A stretch of 64,000 nt of DNA. It comes from Thiobacillus sp. 65-1059 (GTDB lineage Bacteria; Pseudomonadota; Gammaproteobacteria; Burkholderiales; Thiobacillaceae). Numbering within the stretch: the first letter of the stretch is position 1; each line of letters opens with the position of its first letter. Of the stretch, positions 1-9,915 are shown in pieces. The stretch covers positions 39,886-103,885 of the forward strand of contig MKUE01000131.1 of NCBI GenBank assembly GCA_001897675.1, written 5' to 3'. Made by a program: the position numbers and the translations under genes. Under the pieces are notes generated by a model. The model saw only the letters and a program-made list of their open reading frames with translations, was not told the origin of the DNA and searched no databases.

Positions 1-1181
1 ATCTCGATGCTGCGTTCGTCGCCGGCCACCCGGAAGGCCGCGCCGGTCGGGCTGGCGAGCCGCGCCGCATCGGATTCGGCAACGCGCAGTTCCAGCCACA
101 GCTTGCTGCGATCGGCGATGTGGAACAGCAGTGCGCCCTCCTGGGCGAACGTCCCGGGGGACACGCGCACATCCGCGATCGTTCCGCCCACCGGTGCGCG
201 GATGGGGATGCCGCCACCGGCGCCACCGTATTGGCCCAGCCGCCGCTGTGCGGCCGTCAATTCGGCGCGTGCCAAGGCTGCGGCTGCACGTGCCGCCAGC
301 ACCCGTTTCTCCGGCACGGCTTCCTCGCGGAAGAGCGTTTCCATGCGTGTCAGTTCCTGTTGAGCGAGATCGTGCTCGACCTGAGCCTTGTTCGCCGATG
401 CCCGCAGGGTGGCGAGATCCGTTTCGCCACCCATGCGCGGCACGAGGTAGGCGAGCAGTTCGCCTTTTTTCACCTGCTGGCCGAGGCGCGGGAAGGCGCC
501 TGCGGGCTGCACCTGTCCCGCGACCGCGGCGGTGAGCTGGGCCTCGCCATCCGGGCGGGCGCGCAGGGTACCGGTTGCATTGACCGCCGTGCGGATCGGA
601 CGCGTCACCACCTCGGTGGTGGCGAAATCGACCTTCCACTGCTGTTCCTTGGTGAAGCCGATTCCTTCGTCGCCGTGTGCAGCCGGTTCGGCCTCGGCGG
701 CCTTGCGGTCGGGATACACCGTGAACGGACCGAGTTGATGCGACACGCTGAATTCAGGGGTGGCGACTTCGATCGTCAGATCGCGATCCCCCGCATGCTT
801 CGGCATGGCCTCGGGGCGGAAGATGCCGGGCTGGCTTGGGCCGTCGACAGCGAATACCTCGTCAGGCTGACCGCCGCCCGACAGCCGGACCGTGACCTTG
901 CCGGCGTTAAGTGCCTTGAAGTCGGCCAGCGTGGTCAGGTGCGCGGCAAAAGCCGATTTCTCGCCGACCACCAGCCGCGGAAACTCGACGAACAGTTCGG
1001 TGCGCTCGCTGAAGTGCGTGAGTTTTTCGCCGCCGGTACCGTGGCCGTGTTCGGCCTCAACTTCCGCCGCAGGGGGATGGCTGCCGTCTTCGGCATGTTC
1101 GTGGTCACGGTCGCTACAGCCCATCAGCAAGAGGGCGGCGCAAAGGGATGCGCCAAGAGATTTAATGAGGGGCTTGTTCAT
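1..1181 (-). CDS. czcB: Efflux RND periplasmic adaptor (CzcB-like), 3' end outside the window
   Basis: Periplasmic membrane-fusion subunit of a tripartite heavy-metal efflux pump, linking an inner-membrane RND transporter (CzcA type, expected beyond position 1) to the outer-membrane channel encoded just upstream. The start at 1181 overlaps the stop of the TolC-family gene (ATGA). The N-terminus has a lipobox (LLMGC at about 19-23) and then a His/Glu-rich stretch (HEHAEDGSH, HGHG) typical of metal-binding CzcB/CusB adaptors. An extra N-terminal beta domain precedes the barrel-sandwich (lipoyl-like) half-motif and a coiled-coil hairpin rich in Ala/Arg. About 393 residues are visible and the C-terminus is cut by the window edge. 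The exact metal (Co/Zn/Cd or Cu/Ag) cannot be read from sequence; the CzcI-like gene upstream favours Czc. Confidence 0.85.
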   Translation of the reverse strand, partial: MNKPLIKSLGASLCAALLLMGCSDRDHEHAEDGSHPPAAEVEAEHGHGTGGEKLTHFSERTELFVEFPRLVVGEKSAFAAHLTTLADFKALNAGKVTVRLSGGGQPDEVFAVDGPSQPGIFRPEAMPKHAGDRDLTIEVATPEFSVSHQLGPFTVYPDRKAAEAEPAAHGDEGIGFTKEQQWKVDFATTEVVTRPIRTAVNATGTLRARPDGEAQLTAAVAGQVQPAGAFPRLGQQVKKGELLAYLVPRMGGETDLATLRASANKAQVEHDLAQQELTRMETLFREEAVPEKRVLAARAAAALARAELTAAQRRLGQYGGAGGGIPIRAPVGGTIADVRVSPGTFAQEGALLFHIADRSKLWLELRVAESDAARLASPTGAAFRVAGDERSIE

Positions 1182-2386
1182 TGGTCGACGCTCCCGGTCA
1201 GCAGTTCATATTCAATGCGGGCGTCTCGTGCCCGCTTTTCAAGTTCAAGGGCGGTGGTTTCCGTCTCCAGGGTGCCGCGGTAGGCGTCGAGCAATTCCAG
1301 CAGGCTGGATTCGCCACCCTGATAGGCGGTTTCCGCGATGCGCAGCAGTTCCGGGGAAGCCGCCACTGCACGGCTTCGATAGTCGATTGCCGTTGCGCGC
1401 AGCCCTTCCGCCTGCCGGTAGAGGCCGCGCAGCTCGCCTTCGGCACGGCGTTGCGCCAAGCGGTATTCGGCGCGCGCCTGTAGGGCTTCTGCCGCCGCGC
1501 GCTGCTGACCGGCCTGCTGGCGGTCAAATACCGGCAGCGGAACGGAAAGCGAAAGCGCCACGCCGTTGTCCTGGGTGCTGCCGTTATCTACATATTTGGG
1601 CCCGATCCCCACGGTCACCTCCGGAATTCCACCACGCTTGGCGGCACGACCCTCCAGATCCGCCGCCTCGGCGCGACGGGACAGAGACTGTAGGTCGGGA
1701 CGCTGATCGAGGCGGGACAATACCGTTTCGAGCGGAGTTGGGGCCGAAGGCAGTAGCTCTCCTTTTAGGAGAAGGTCCTCGGGTGCGCCAGTGAGCGCCA
1801 TCAGGCGCGCCAAGGCCCGATCCAGCTCGGCGCGCTCGGCCGCCAGCCGGGCTTCTGCCGTCTGCCGTTCGCGTGCAAGGCGGCGCCGGTCATAACCGGA
1901 AGCCTCGCCCGCGCGGGCCAGCTTGCCGACCATGCCCTCGACCCGAGCGAAGCGTTGCGCCCAGGTTTCGGTCGCGCGAATGGTCTCCTGCCGGAACAGG
2001 ACTTCATGGAAACTGCGGCGAATTTCGGCGGCCATCAGGAGTTGCCGGCTGGCGTTGCCGGCGGTGACGGCCGCCACCCGGAGGCTGGCCGCTTCACGAT
2101 GCAGCCCACGGCGCCCGGAAATGTCGAAGGCTTGTTCGAGCATCCAGGTTTGTTCCACCGTGTCCGGCGAGCCGTCAACACTTTCCCGGCTGTAGCTCAG
2201 GGTGGGATTGGGGAACAGGCCGGCGGCAAGGAGATCGGCCTCGGCAGCTTGCACCGCGCCGCGCTCAAGATCGGCGAAATCGGCGCGCGTCAGACCCAGG
2301 CGCACAGCCTCGGCCTCGGTAAGCGGGGTTTGTGCCCACGCTGCCAACGGCAGCGCGAGCAGGCATACGGATAGCGTGAATCGCAT
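1178..2386 (-). CDS. czcC: TolC-family outer-membrane efflux channel (CzcC-like)
   Basis: Outer-membrane factor of the metal efflux pump, forming the exit duct for the RND transporter. About 402 residues. The start at 2386 gives a clean signal peptide (MRFTLSVCLLALPLAAWAQ) and follows a GAGGAAAA ribosome site; a longer in-frame extension upstream is not signal-like and was rejected. The body has the two Ala/Arg/Glu-rich helical repeats of the OEP family (for example AAEADLLAAGLFPNPTLSYS near the N-terminus, and ESSLLELLDAYR near the C-terminus). The stop overlaps the adaptor start by four bases, so the two are translationally coupled. The assignment to the CzcC subgroup rests on neighbours. 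Confidence 0.88.
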   Translation of the reverse strand: MRFTLSVCLLALPLAAWAQTPLTEAEAVRLGLTRADFADLERGAVQAAEADLLAAGLFPNPTLSYSRESVDGSPDTVEQTWMLEQAFDISGRRGLHREAASLRVAAVTAGNASRQLLMAAEIRRSFHEVLFRQETIRATETWAQRFARVEGMVGKLARAGEASGYDRRRLARERQTAEARLAAERAELDRALARLMALTGAPEDLLLKGELLPSAPTPLETVLSRLDQRPDLQSLSRRAEAADLEGRAAKRGGIPEVTVGIGPKYVDNGSTQDNGVALSLSVPLPVFDRQQAGQQRAAAEALQARAEYRLAQRRAEGELRGLYRQAEGLRATAIDYRSRAVAASPELLRIAETAYQGGESSLLELLDAYRGTLETETTALELEKRARDARIEYELLTGSVDQ

Positions 2387-2479
2387 GGTTTTCCTCGTGA
2401 TCAAAACAGGGGACGAAGAACACCGGCGTGCGACAGGAGAACACGGCCAAAAGCCGCGGTAGAGCAAGCGCTCGCCGGT

Positions 2480-2842
2480 TCAGGCGCGCGTTAGAGGGGG
2501 ACGGTCGAGAAGCGGGGGGGTGTGGGAAAAAAAGGCCGCAGGCGGATACAGAATCGGCCCCCCGGACAAGGCTATATCCAGCGTAACACCGGACTCCATC
2601 GGGATGGAGGTGAAGACGGGATGGTAGTGACCATGATGGCCGTCCTCGTTGTGATCCTGATTATTCGTGTCGCCAGAGGAGTCGTGGTCTGGGTGAGCGC
2701 TTTCATGATGGTCATGCTCATGCGTATGAAAGCCCGAGGTGGCCACATCCTTCCCCGCATGCCCATGCAGCCCGGCCGCCGCTGCCCAGGCGAACTGGAG
2801 CGGGACGATGAGCATGATGATCAGGGTGATGAAGCGACGCAT
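2480..2842 (-). CDS. czcI: Small His-rich periplasmic protein, CzcI-like
   Basis: A 120-residue protein heading the efflux operon. The start at 2842 (MRRFITLIIMLIVPLQFAWA) gives a signal peptide; the in-frame extension further upstream has no such character. The mature part is dominated by His/Asp (HTHEHDHHESAHPDHDSS and further HHGHYH clusters), which indicates metal binding. CzcI-type proteins are small periplasmic products encoded ahead of czcCBA and implicated in metal sensing or regulation; here size, position and composition fit, but alignment was not possible. The C-terminal part (PPAAFFSHTPPLLDRPPLT) is proline-rich and resembles the tail of such proteins. Confidence 0.65.
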   Translation of the reverse strand: MRRFITLIIMLIVPLQFAWAAAAGLHGHAGKDVATSGFHTHEHDHHESAHPDHDSSGDTNNQDHNEDGHHGHYHPVFTSIPMESGVTLDIALSGGPILYPPAAFFSHTPPLLDRPPLTRA

Positions 2843-3100
2843 TGGTCGGATTCTACAGATTCCAGCGTATTCACCAAGAGTTCGATCGTACGCATTCGCC
2901 GGAGTTGGTAATTCATCGGAGTTTATAGTCAATGGCCGGTGAGCGGTGCTTAGCTGACCTGGCTGGCGCAGTACGCCTACGGCAGCAATGGCCGACTTTG
3001 AGACGGTCGCCCCCCTCAATCTGAACGTCCGCTTCTGGCAAATCTTTCCTGACCGAGCCAGCATGCATCCCCACCCTTCTTCCGGTTGATTCGCGACGAA
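2843..3100. other. Intergenic region upstream of the metal-efflux operon
   Basis: A 258-base stretch between the start of the CzcI-like gene and the stop of lon. It must hold the promoter of the efflux operon (minus strand). No convincing open frame, terminator or repeat was recognised. Confidence 0.4.
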
Positions 3101-5482
3101 TCAATTCTCACCGAATACCACCCCCGCCACATCCTGATACCGCTTCGCGAAATGCACCGTCAGCCCTTCGCGGATGTGCCCGGGCAACTTGTCGAAATCG
3201 CGCCGGTTGGCGTCGGGCAGGATCAGCTCGCTGATGCCGACCCGGCGTGCGGCGATGACTTTTTCGCGGATGCCGCCTACCGGCAGCACCTGGCCGGTCA
3301 GGGTGAGTTCGCCGGTCATCGCCAGTGGACGTGAGATTTTGCGGTTTTTCGCCAGCGACAGCAGCGCCGTCGCCATGGTGACGCCAGCGCTGGGGCCGTC
3401 CTTCGGGGTCGCGCCTTCCGGCACGTGCAGGTGGACGAAGCTGCTGTCGTAGAACTTCGCGTCGGCGCCGTAGGTTTTCAGGTGCGAGGCGATATAGCTG
3501 TAGGCGATCTCGGCCGATTCCTTCATCACCTCGCCGAGCTTGCCGGTGAGCTTGAAGCCGCGGTTGAGGGTGTGCACGCGGGTGGCCTCGACCGGCAGCG
3601 TGGCGCCGCCCATCGCGGTCCACGCCAGGCCGGTGACGACGCCGACGCCGGTGATGGGCTTTTCCTTCGTGAACACCGGCTTGTCGAGGTAGGCCTCGAC
3701 TTCCTTGACGCCGATCTTGATCGGCGTCGCGGCGCCGCCGAGGATTTTCACCACGGCCTTGCGCGCCACCCGGCCCAGCTGTTTTTCCAGGTTGCGCACG
3801 CCGGCTTCGCGCGCGTAGCCTTCGATCACGTGGCGCAGCGCGCCTTCGCTGATGCTCAACTGCCTCTTTTTCAGCCCTGCCCGCTGCAGCACGCGCGGCC
3901 ACAGGTGGTGCTTGGCGATCGCCACTTTCTCTTCGGTGATGTAGCCCGACAGGCGGATGACTTCCATGCGGTCGAGCAGCGCCGACGGGATCGAATAGTC
4001 GTTGGCGGTGCAGATGAACAGCGCCTTCGACAGGTCGAAGCGCACGTCGAGATAATGGTCGAGGAAATCGGCGTTCTGCTCGGGGTCGAGCACTTCCAGC
4101 AAGGCGGATGCCGGGTCGCCCTGGTAGCTGGCGCCGATCTTGTCGACCTCGTCGAGCATGATGACCGGGTTGGCCGACTCCACCTCTTTCAGCGCCTGCA
4201 CGAACTTGCCCGGCATGGCGCCGATGTAGGTGCGGCGGTGGCCCTTGATCTCGGCCTCGTCGCGCATGCCGCCGACCGAGAAGCGGTAGAACTTGCGCCC
4301 CAGCGCCTCGGCGACGGACTTGCCGATCGAGGTCTTGCCGACGCCGGGCGGGCCGATCAGCAGCAGGATCGAGCCCGCCATCTCGCCGCGCATCGCGCCG
4401 ACGGCGAGGAATTCGATGATGCGGTCCTTGACGTCGTCCAGCCCGTCGTGGTCGCGGTCGAGGATGCGGCGCGCGCGTTCGAGGTCGATCTTGTCCTGGG
4501 TGTGCACGCCCCACGGCAGCACGGTCAGCCAGTCGAGATAATTGCGGGTGACGGTGTATTCCGGCGAGCCGGTCTCCAGCAGCGACAGCTTGTGCATTTC
4601 CTCGTCGATGCGCTTTTTCGCCTGCTCGGGCAGCGTCAGTTTGGCGAGCCGTTCGTTGAAGGTGTCGAGCTCGGCGGTCTTGTCGTCCTTGGCCAGGCCC
4701 AGCTCCTTCTGGATCGCCTTCAGCTGCTGGCGCAGGAAGAACTCGCGCTGCTGCTCGCTCATTTTCTCGTCGACCTTTTCGCGGATGTCGGATTGCAGCC
4801 GCGCCACGTCGAGTTCCTTCTTCAGCAGCACCAGCACCTTTTCCATGCGCTTTTTCAGGCCGAAGGCTTCCAGCACGTCCTGCAGTTCCTGCTTCGACGC
4901 GGTGGTCAGGCTGGCGGCGAAGTCGGTCAGCTGCGAGGGCTCGTTCGGGCCGAAGCGGTTGAGGAAGAACTTGAGTTCCTCGGAATACAGCGGGTTGAGC
5001 GGCAGCAGCTCCTTGATGGTGTTGATGATGGCGATGGAATAGGCGCGGATTTCCTCGGAATCCGGCTTGCCGGTCTCGTTCGGATATTCGACCCTGACCT
5101 TGTAGGGCGCGGTGTCCGACAGCCATTCGACGATGCGGAAGCGGCGCACGCCCTCGGCGATGAACTGCATCTTGCCGTCGGAACGCACCGGATGGTGGAT
5201 GCGCACCACCGTGCCGATGCTGCGAAAATCCGCCCGCTTCACGTCGTCGGTATTGTCGGGTTCGACCACCACCAGTCCCACCATGTGGTGCGCGGTTTCG
5301 CCGATGGCCTCCACCGTCGGCAGCCACGGCGCTTCGTTCATCAGCAGCGGCAGGGTTTGCGCCGGGAAAAACGGCTTTTCGGTCAGCGGCAGAAGGTACA
5401 GCTCAGCCGGCAGCGCCGGGGTGGCCGGCAACTGACGCTCATCGGGCAGGACTTCACCTTCCAGTGCGGGGTCATTGGGCAT
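3101..5482 (-). CDS. lon: ATP-dependent protease La (Lon)
   Basis: Cytoplasmic AAA+ serine protease that degrades misfolded and regulatory proteins. Domain order is the substrate-binding LAN domain (first about 230 residues), a coiled-coil segment, the AAA+ module with Walker A GPPGVGKT (about 381-388 counting from the GTG) and the peptidase domain with catalytic Ser in DGPSAG (about 702) and Lys in REKVIAA (about 745). Length of 793-797 residues is normal for LonA. A GTG four codons upstream (5494) is an alternative start; the ATG at 5482 is preferred but not proven. The gene lies 58 bases downstream of motD on the same strand, so read-through from the flagellar operon is possible. Confidence 0.95.
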   Translation of the reverse strand: MPNDPALEGEVLPDERQLPATPALPAELYLLPLTEKPFFPAQTLPLLMNEAPWLPTVEAIGETAHHMVGLVVVEPDNTDDVKRADFRSIGTVVRIHHPVRSDGKMQFIAEGVRRFRIVEWLSDTAPYKVRVEYPNETGKPDSEEIRAYSIAIINTIKELLPLNPLYSEELKFFLNRFGPNEPSQLTDFAASLTTASKQELQDVLEAFGLKKRMEKVLVLLKKELDVARLQSDIREKVDEKMSEQQREFFLRQQLKAIQKELGLAKDDKTAELDTFNERLAKLTLPEQAKKRIDEEMHKLSLLETGSPEYTVTRNYLDWLTVLPWGVHTQDKIDLERARRILDRDHDGLDDVKDRIIEFLAVGAMRGEMAGSILLLIGPPGVGKTSIGKSVAEALGRKFYRFSVGGMRDEAEIKGHRRTYIGAMPGKFVQALKEVESANPVIMLDEVDKIGASYQGDPASALLEVLDPEQNADFLDHYLDVRFDLSKALFICTANDYSIPSALLDRMEVIRLSGYITEEKVAIAKHHLWPRVLQRAGLKKRQLSISEGALRHVIEGYAREAGVRNLEKQLGRVARKAVVKILGGAATPIKIGVKEVEAYLDKPVFTKEKPITGVGVVTGLAWTAMGGATLPVEATRVHTLNRGFKLTGKLGEVMKESAEIAYSYIASHLKTYGADAKFYDSSFVHLHVPEGATPKDGPSAGVTMATALLSLAKNRKISRPLAMTGELTLTGQVLPVGGIREKVIAARRVGISELILPDANRRDFDKLPGHIREGLTVHFAKRYQDVAGVVFGEN

Positions 5483-5540
5483 GATGGTCTTCACAATCCG
5501 GTCGACAGGACTCTGAAGTATCGGGCCTATCCGCCCGTTT

Positions 5541-6317
5541 TCAAGGGCGGGGCTGATTCGGCTTGACCGGAATTTCCTCGACCGTATCCGGCAGGCCGGA
5601 CAGGATCATCAACTCGACCCGGCGGTTGCGCGCACGCCCTTCGGCGGTGTCGTTGGGGGCAATCGGCTGGCTGGCCTCGCGCCCGATGGCCGACAGGCGC
5701 GCCGGGGCGATGCCGTTGTCGGCCAGCAGGCGCACCACGCTGGTGGCGCGCACCGCCGACAATTCCCAGTTGGAGGCGAAAACCGGGTTGCTGATCGGCA
5801 TGACGTCGGTATGGCCGGTGATTTCCAGCTTGAACGGTTCATTCCGCAGGCGCTCCGCCACCGCACGCAATACCGCCAGCGATTTCGCCTCGAGTTCGGC
5901 GCGGCCGGGGGCAAACAGCACGTTGGCATTGATTTCGATGCTGACGCCGCGGCGGCTCTGGGTCACCCGCACCTTGCCTTCCTTCACCAGCGGCGCCATC
6001 ACGTCGAGCAGGCCGCTCGCCACCTCGGTCATGTGCGCCTGCTCCTCGATCGCCTGCTGCTGTTTCAGGGTGCCTTGCCTGACTTCCGCAGGCAATGCCG
6101 CCTTTGTCGGTTGCGGCACCGGCGCCCCGCTTGCCGGCGTCTTGCCGAAAGCATCGCCGAGCGAGCCGGCCAGGGCGCGCAATTTGTTCTCGTTGACCGC
6201 CGAGACCGCGTACATCACCACGAAGAAGGCAAACAGCAGGGTAATGAAATCGGCATACGAAATCAGCCAGCGGTCGCGATTGTCGTGGTCGGAGACGATG
6301 CGCCGCCGTCTGCGCAT
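5541..6317 (-). CDS. motD: Flagellar motor stator protein MotD
   Basis: MotB-type stator subunit (258 residues) of the second stator pair. One N-terminal transmembrane helix (about 17-40) contains the proton-carrying Asp in SYADFITLLFAFF; the C-terminal OmpA-like peptidoglycan-binding domain shows ITGHTDVMPI, NWELSAVRA and a terminal NRRVEL. The start at 6317 overlaps the stop of motC (TAATG), so translation is coupled. In Pseudomonas and many Betaproteobacteria MotCD is encoded after fliA and supports swarming or high-load rotation, alongside the separate MotAB set that is also present here (13282-15120). Confidence 0.92.
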   Translation of the reverse strand: MRRRRRIVSDHDNRDRWLISYADFITLLFAFFVVMYAVSAVNENKLRALAGSLGDAFGKTPASGAPVPQPTKAALPAEVRQGTLKQQQAIEEQAHMTEVASGLLDVMAPLVKEGKVRVTQSRRGVSIEINANVLFAPGRAELEAKSLAVLRAVAERLRNEPFKLEITGHTDVMPISNPVFASNWELSAVRATSVVRLLADNGIAPARLSAIGREASQPIAPNDTAEGRARNRRVELMILSGLPDTVEEIPVKPNQPRP

Positions 6318-7054
6318 TACAAATATCCCTTGAGCCGCGCCTCGATGATGCGCGGATTGTCGCCCTGGGCAATGCCGATGAGGCCGTCGCAGACGATTTC
6401 GCGCTCGGCGACCCGGCGGGCGATGGTGAACTTGATCTTGTTGGCGATCGGCAAAAACACCAGGTTGGCCAGGCCGACGCCGTAGATGGTGGCGACGAAG
6501 GCGACCGCGATGCCCGCACCCAGCTTGCCGGGATCGGACAGGTTTTCCATGACATGGATCAGGCCTATCACCGCGCCCAGGATGCCGAGCGTGGGCGCGT
6601 AGCCACCCGCCGCTTCCCATACCCGCGCGGCCTGCCGCTCGGCCGTCTCGAAGCCGACGATCTGCACGTCGAGCGTGTCGCGCAGCTTGGCCGCATCGGC
6701 GCCGTCGATCAGCAATTGCAGTCCGGTTTTCTGGAACGGATCGCGCGTCATGTTGAGGTATTTTTCCAGCGCCAGCGCGCCGTCCTGGCGCGCGGTGTGC
6801 GACCACTGGACGATGCGGCGGATCAGCGCCTCGGCCTCCGATGCGGGCGGCCGGAAAGCCCACTTCGCCATGCGCACGCCCTTCATGAACACCGGCAGCG
6901 GGTAATGCAGCAGCACCGCGGCCAGGGTTCCGATCACCACGATGACGAAAGCGGCCGGCTGCAGGAACAGACCGATCTGCCCGCCTTCCATCGCCTGGCC
7001 GCCGAGAATGGCGGCAACCGCCAGCACCAGCCCGATCAGACTGCCGCGATCCAT
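6317..7054 (-). CDS. motC: Flagellar motor stator protein MotC
   Basis: MotA-type stator subunit (245 residues), inner membrane, forming the ion channel with MotD and pushing on FliG. Four hydrophobic segments: two near the N-terminus (LIGLVLAVAAILGGQAM, PAAFVIVVIGTLAAVLL) and two after the cytoplasmic loop (APTLGILGAVIGLIHVM, VAFVATIYGVGLANLVFLPI). The start overlaps the 3' end of fliA by 19 bases and the stop overlaps motD, which places it in the fliA-motC-motD end of the flagellar operon. Confidence 0.93.
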   Translation of the reverse strand: MDRGSLIGLVLAVAAILGGQAMEGGQIGLFLQPAAFVIVVIGTLAAVLLHYPLPVFMKGVRMAKWAFRPPASEAEALIRRIVQWSHTARQDGALALEKYLNMTRDPFQKTGLQLLIDGADAAKLRDTLDVQIVGFETAERQAARVWEAAGGYAPTLGILGAVIGLIHVMENLSDPGKLGAGIAVAFVATIYGVGLANLVFLPIANKIKFTIARRVAEREIVCDGLIGIAQGDNPRIIEARLKGYL

Positions 7055-7767
7055 GCGTCTTCCTTCAGCTTGGTGCGCAGCCGCGCGATGGCCTGGCCGT
7101 GCAGCTGGCAGATGCGGGATTCGCTGACCCCGAACACTTCGCTGATCTCGCGCAGGTTGAGTTCCTGTTCGTAATACAGCGACATCAGCAGCTGTTCGCG
7201 TTCGGGCAGGTTTTCGATGCCGGCGATGATGCAGGCGCGCAGGTTGGCGTCGAGCAGCTGCGGCAGCGGCATGCTGGTCTCGTGCGCCGACTGCTTGTCG
7301 AGGAAGGAGTCGTCTTCGTCGGATTCGCCGAAATCCTCGAAATACAGCAGTTGATGGCCGCGCGCGTCGCCCAGCATGGCCTGGTATTCGGCCAGCGGGA
7401 TTTTCATCGACGCGGCAATTTCGGTTTCGCTGGGCTGCCGCCCCAGCTGGTGCTGCAAGGCGCCGATGGCCTGTTCGATCTTGCGCATCGACTGCCGCGC
7501 GCTGCGCGGCAGCCAGTCGGACTGGCGCAATTCGTCGATCATCGAGCCACGGATGCGCTGGATGGCGTAGGCCTCGAACTGCGCGCTCTGCGCCTCGTCG
7601 TAGCGGCTGACGGCATCGAGCAGGCCGATCATACCGGCCTGCACCAGGTCGTCCTCCTCCACACTGGGCGGCAGCCGGCCCATCATGTGATGCGCCAGCC
7701 GTTTGACCATGGGCATGTATTGCGTCAGCAGGTCGCTCTTTTCGCTTTTGCCTGTTGCGGTGTACAT
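7036..7767 (-). CDS. fliA: RNA polymerase sigma-28 factor FliA
   Basis: Sigma factor for late flagellar, chemotaxis and motor genes (243 residues). Region 2 is visible at DDLVQAGMIGLLDAVSRYD and the FAYAIQRIRG-like stretch EAYAIQRIRGSMIDELR; region 4 helix-turn-helix at LNLREISEVFGVSESRICQLHG. The start at 7767 has an AGGAGG ribosome site nine bases upstream and only five bases separate it from the stop of flhG. A sigma-28-type promoter is seen in this window ahead of motA. Confidence 0.96.
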   Translation of the reverse strand: MYTATGKSEKSDLLTQYMPMVKRLAHHMMGRLPPSVEEDDLVQAGMIGLLDAVSRYDEAQSAQFEAYAIQRIRGSMIDELRQSDWLPRSARQSMRKIEQAIGALQHQLGRQPSETEIAASMKIPLAEYQAMLGDARGHQLLYFEDFGESDEDDSFLDKQSAHETSMPLPQLLDANLRACIIAGIENLPEREQLLMSLYYEQELNLREISEVFGVSESRICQLHGQAIARLRTKLKEDAWIAAV

Positions 7768-7772
7768 ACCCC

Positions 7773-8651
7773 CTACCTCCTGCAGGCTTCCATCATGCGA
7801 CTGCCCTGGATCACGCGCTGCATGAACCCGCCGACGTTGCCCAGGCCGGCCTGCTGCGGCCAGCGCAGCAGGCCATCGGCCAGCTTGCGGAACTGCGAGG
7901 TGGACTGGGCGACGGGAAAGGCGTCCACCACGGAAGTGCGCAGGTGGCCCGCGCGGCTCAAACGCTCGTCGAGCGGGATATAGCCGAGGTAATCGACCGA
8001 TACCCCCAGATAGCGCTCGGCGGTTTGGGCGAAATTGCGCGCCACCGCCTGCGCCTGCTCCGGCGATTCCATGCGGTTGAGCAGCAGGCGGAACTGGCGC
8101 TTGCCGAAATTGTGCGCCAGCCGCTTGACCAGGGTATAGCCCTGGGTGATCGCCGTGTTGCCGGGCGGCAGCACCACCATGATTTCGGAGGCGGCAAGCC
8201 CCAGCGGCAAGGCATCCGGGTCGGTGGCCTCCTCCATGTCCACCAGCACCACGTCGACGCCGCATTGCAGGCGGTTGAAGCTCTGCGCCAGCCATTCCTG
8301 ATCGCGTTCGGACAGCTGTCCCAGCCGGTTGAAGCAGCCGCCGATCGGCAGCACCTGCACGTTGTCGGGGCCGTCGAGTATCAGCGCATCCAGGGTGCAG
8401 CGTCTTTCGAGCACGTCCGATACGTCGAAGCGCGGCGTCAGCCCGAGGGCGGCGCAGGCGCCGTGGCCGTGCCGATCCTGGTCGACGATGAGCACGTCGC
8501 GCCCCGAGCGGGCCAATGCCACTGCCAGGTTGGCGGTGGCGGCGGTCTTGCCCGCCCCTTTCTGCCCCGACATCACGGTAATGACCTGAAACCCGGTCTG
8601 CCCCAGCAGGCGGCGCAGCCCGGCGGCCTGGTCGCTGACGAACTTATCCAA
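7773..8651 (-). CDS. flhG: Flagellar number regulator FlhG (FleN/YlxH), MinD-like ATPase
   Basis: ParA/MinD-family ATPase that works with FlhF to set flagellar number and position (292 residues). The deviant Walker A is SGQKGAGKTAATANLA (about 28-43), followed by VDQDRHGHG and the Walker B-like region VVLVDMEEATD. The gene starts inside the last codons of flhF (8-base overlap), the standard flhF-flhG arrangement. Acts at the inner face of the cell pole. Confidence 0.92.
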   Translation of the reverse strand: MDKFVSDQAAGLRRLLGQTGFQVITVMSGQKGAGKTAATANLAVALARSGRDVLIVDQDRHGHGACAALGLTPRFDVSDVLERRCTLDALILDGPDNVQVLPIGGCFNRLGQLSERDQEWLAQSFNRLQCGVDVVLVDMEEATDPDALPLGLAASEIMVVLPPGNTAITQGYTLVKRLAHNFGKRQFRLLLNRMESPEQAQAVARNFAQTAERYLGVSVDYLGYIPLDERLSRAGHLRTSVVDAFPVAQSTSQFRKLADGLLRWPQQAGLGNVGGFMQRVIQGSRMMEACRR

Positions 8652-9915
8652 GGGACACCGCGCTTTCGCGATGCGCCGCCTGGCTGCCGGACAGCGCGAA
8701 GGCCAGCTCGCTGTCGTCCAGCTGCCACGGCGAGGCTTGCGTGCGCGCCTTGAAGGCGCGGTGAATGAGGTACTGGCGATTGGCCAGATGCAGGTCTTCG
8801 GGCACGCGCTGGCCGGTCGCCAGATAGTGCACGCTCAACTGGTGGCGGATCGCGCAGTCGAGCGCCGGGCCGAGGCTTGCCGCCTCGTCGACCTTCGATA
8901 GAATGCAGCCGTCCAGCCCGCGCGTGCGGTAGGCCTGCACCACTTCGTTCAGGGTGTCGCCGTGGCTGGTGGCGTTCAGCAGCAGCAGGCGCTTGATCGG
9001 CTTGCCGGCCTGGCACAGCATCTCGACCTGCTCGGCAACGGCCTGGTCGCGCTGGCTCATGCCGACGGTATCGATCAGCACCGTGTGCTTGTTGCGCAGT
9101 TCGGACAGCGCCAGCCGCAGGTCGGCCGCATCGCGCACCGCGTGCACGGCGACGCCGAGGATCTTGCCATAGATGCGCAGTTGTTCGTGGCCGCCGATAC
9201 GGTAGCTGTCGGTGGTCAGCAGGGCCAGCTTGTCGGCGCCGTGGCGCACCACGAAACGGGCGGCGAGCTTGGCGGTGGTGGTGGTCTTGCCGGCACCGGT
9301 GGGGCCCATCAGGGCGAACACGCCGCCGCCGTCGAGCATGTCGGTTTCGCTCTGCATCACCTGCAGGCGCTTCATCAAGGTGTTTTTCGCCCAGCCCTGC
9401 GCCTGCTCCACATCGCCTTTCGGCATCGTTTCCAGCAGCTCGCGCGCCAGGGTGGCGGAAAAGCCGGCCGCCAGCATGTCGCGCATCACGGCGGCGCCGG
9501 CCGGATCGCGCCCCGGCAGATCGCGCCAGGCCAGATCGGCCAGCTGGCTTTCCAGCCGCATCTGCATCGCCTTGATTTCGCCGCGGATTTCACCCACCAC
9601 GCTTTGCGCCAGCTGGGTGCTGTCCGTACTGGGCACGGCGACCCGCTCGACCAGACGGCGTTTGATGGCGACTGCCGGCGCCGGCTCGGTTTCGTCCTGC
9701 ACGTCCGCTAGCGGTGCCTTGGCAGGAGCGGCAATTGCCGGCGCCTCCACCACCGGCGGCGCCATCGAAGCGATGTCTTCCGCCGCCAGGGCCAGCACTT
9801 CCACCCCGCCGTCTACGGTGCGGTTGGAGAGAATGACCGCGTCGGGCCCGAGCGCATCGCGCAGCTGGCGCATGGCTTCACGGGATGTTTTGGCGACGAT
9901 TCGTTTGACGTTCAT
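8644..9915 (-). CDS. flhF: Flagellar biosynthesis GTPase FlhF
   Basis: SRP-family GTPase that places the flagellum at the pole (423 residues). N-terminal B domain begins MNVKRIVAKTSREAM and is followed by an Ala/Pro-rich linker; the NG domain has the G1 loop GPTGAGKTTTTAKLAAR, G3 region LIDTVGMSQRD and G4 region LSKVDEAASLG. Start overlaps the flhA stop by four bases (ATGA). Polar placement implied by FlhFG sits alongside FlhDC control in this window. Confidence 0.95.
   Translation of the reverse strand: MNVKRIVAKTSREAMRQLRDALGPDAVILSNRTVDGGVEVLALAAEDIASMAPPVVEAPAIAAPAKAPLADVQDETEPAPAVAIKRRLVERVAVPSTDSTQLAQSVVGEIRGEIKAMQMRLESQLADLAWRDLPGRDPAGAAVMRDMLAAGFSATLARELLETMPKGDVEQAQGWAKNTLMKRLQVMQSETDMLDGGGVFALMGPTGAGKTTTTAKLAARFVVRHGADKLALLTTDSYRIGGHEQLRIYGKILGVAVHAVRDAADLRLALSELRNKHTVLIDTVGMSQRDQAVAEQVEMLCQAGKPIKRLLLLNATSHGDTLNEVVQAYRTRGLDGCILSKVDEAASLGPALDCAIRHQLSVHYLATGQRVPEDLHLANRQYLIHRAFKARTQASPWQLDDSELAFALSGSQAAHRESAVSLG

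Noticed and set aside
3425..5566. 713-codon plus-strand open frame opposite lon
   Set aside because: Antisense to a clear Lon protease; composition is the high-GC shadow pattern (Gly/Val/Asp/Arg/His/Leu rich) with no motifs.
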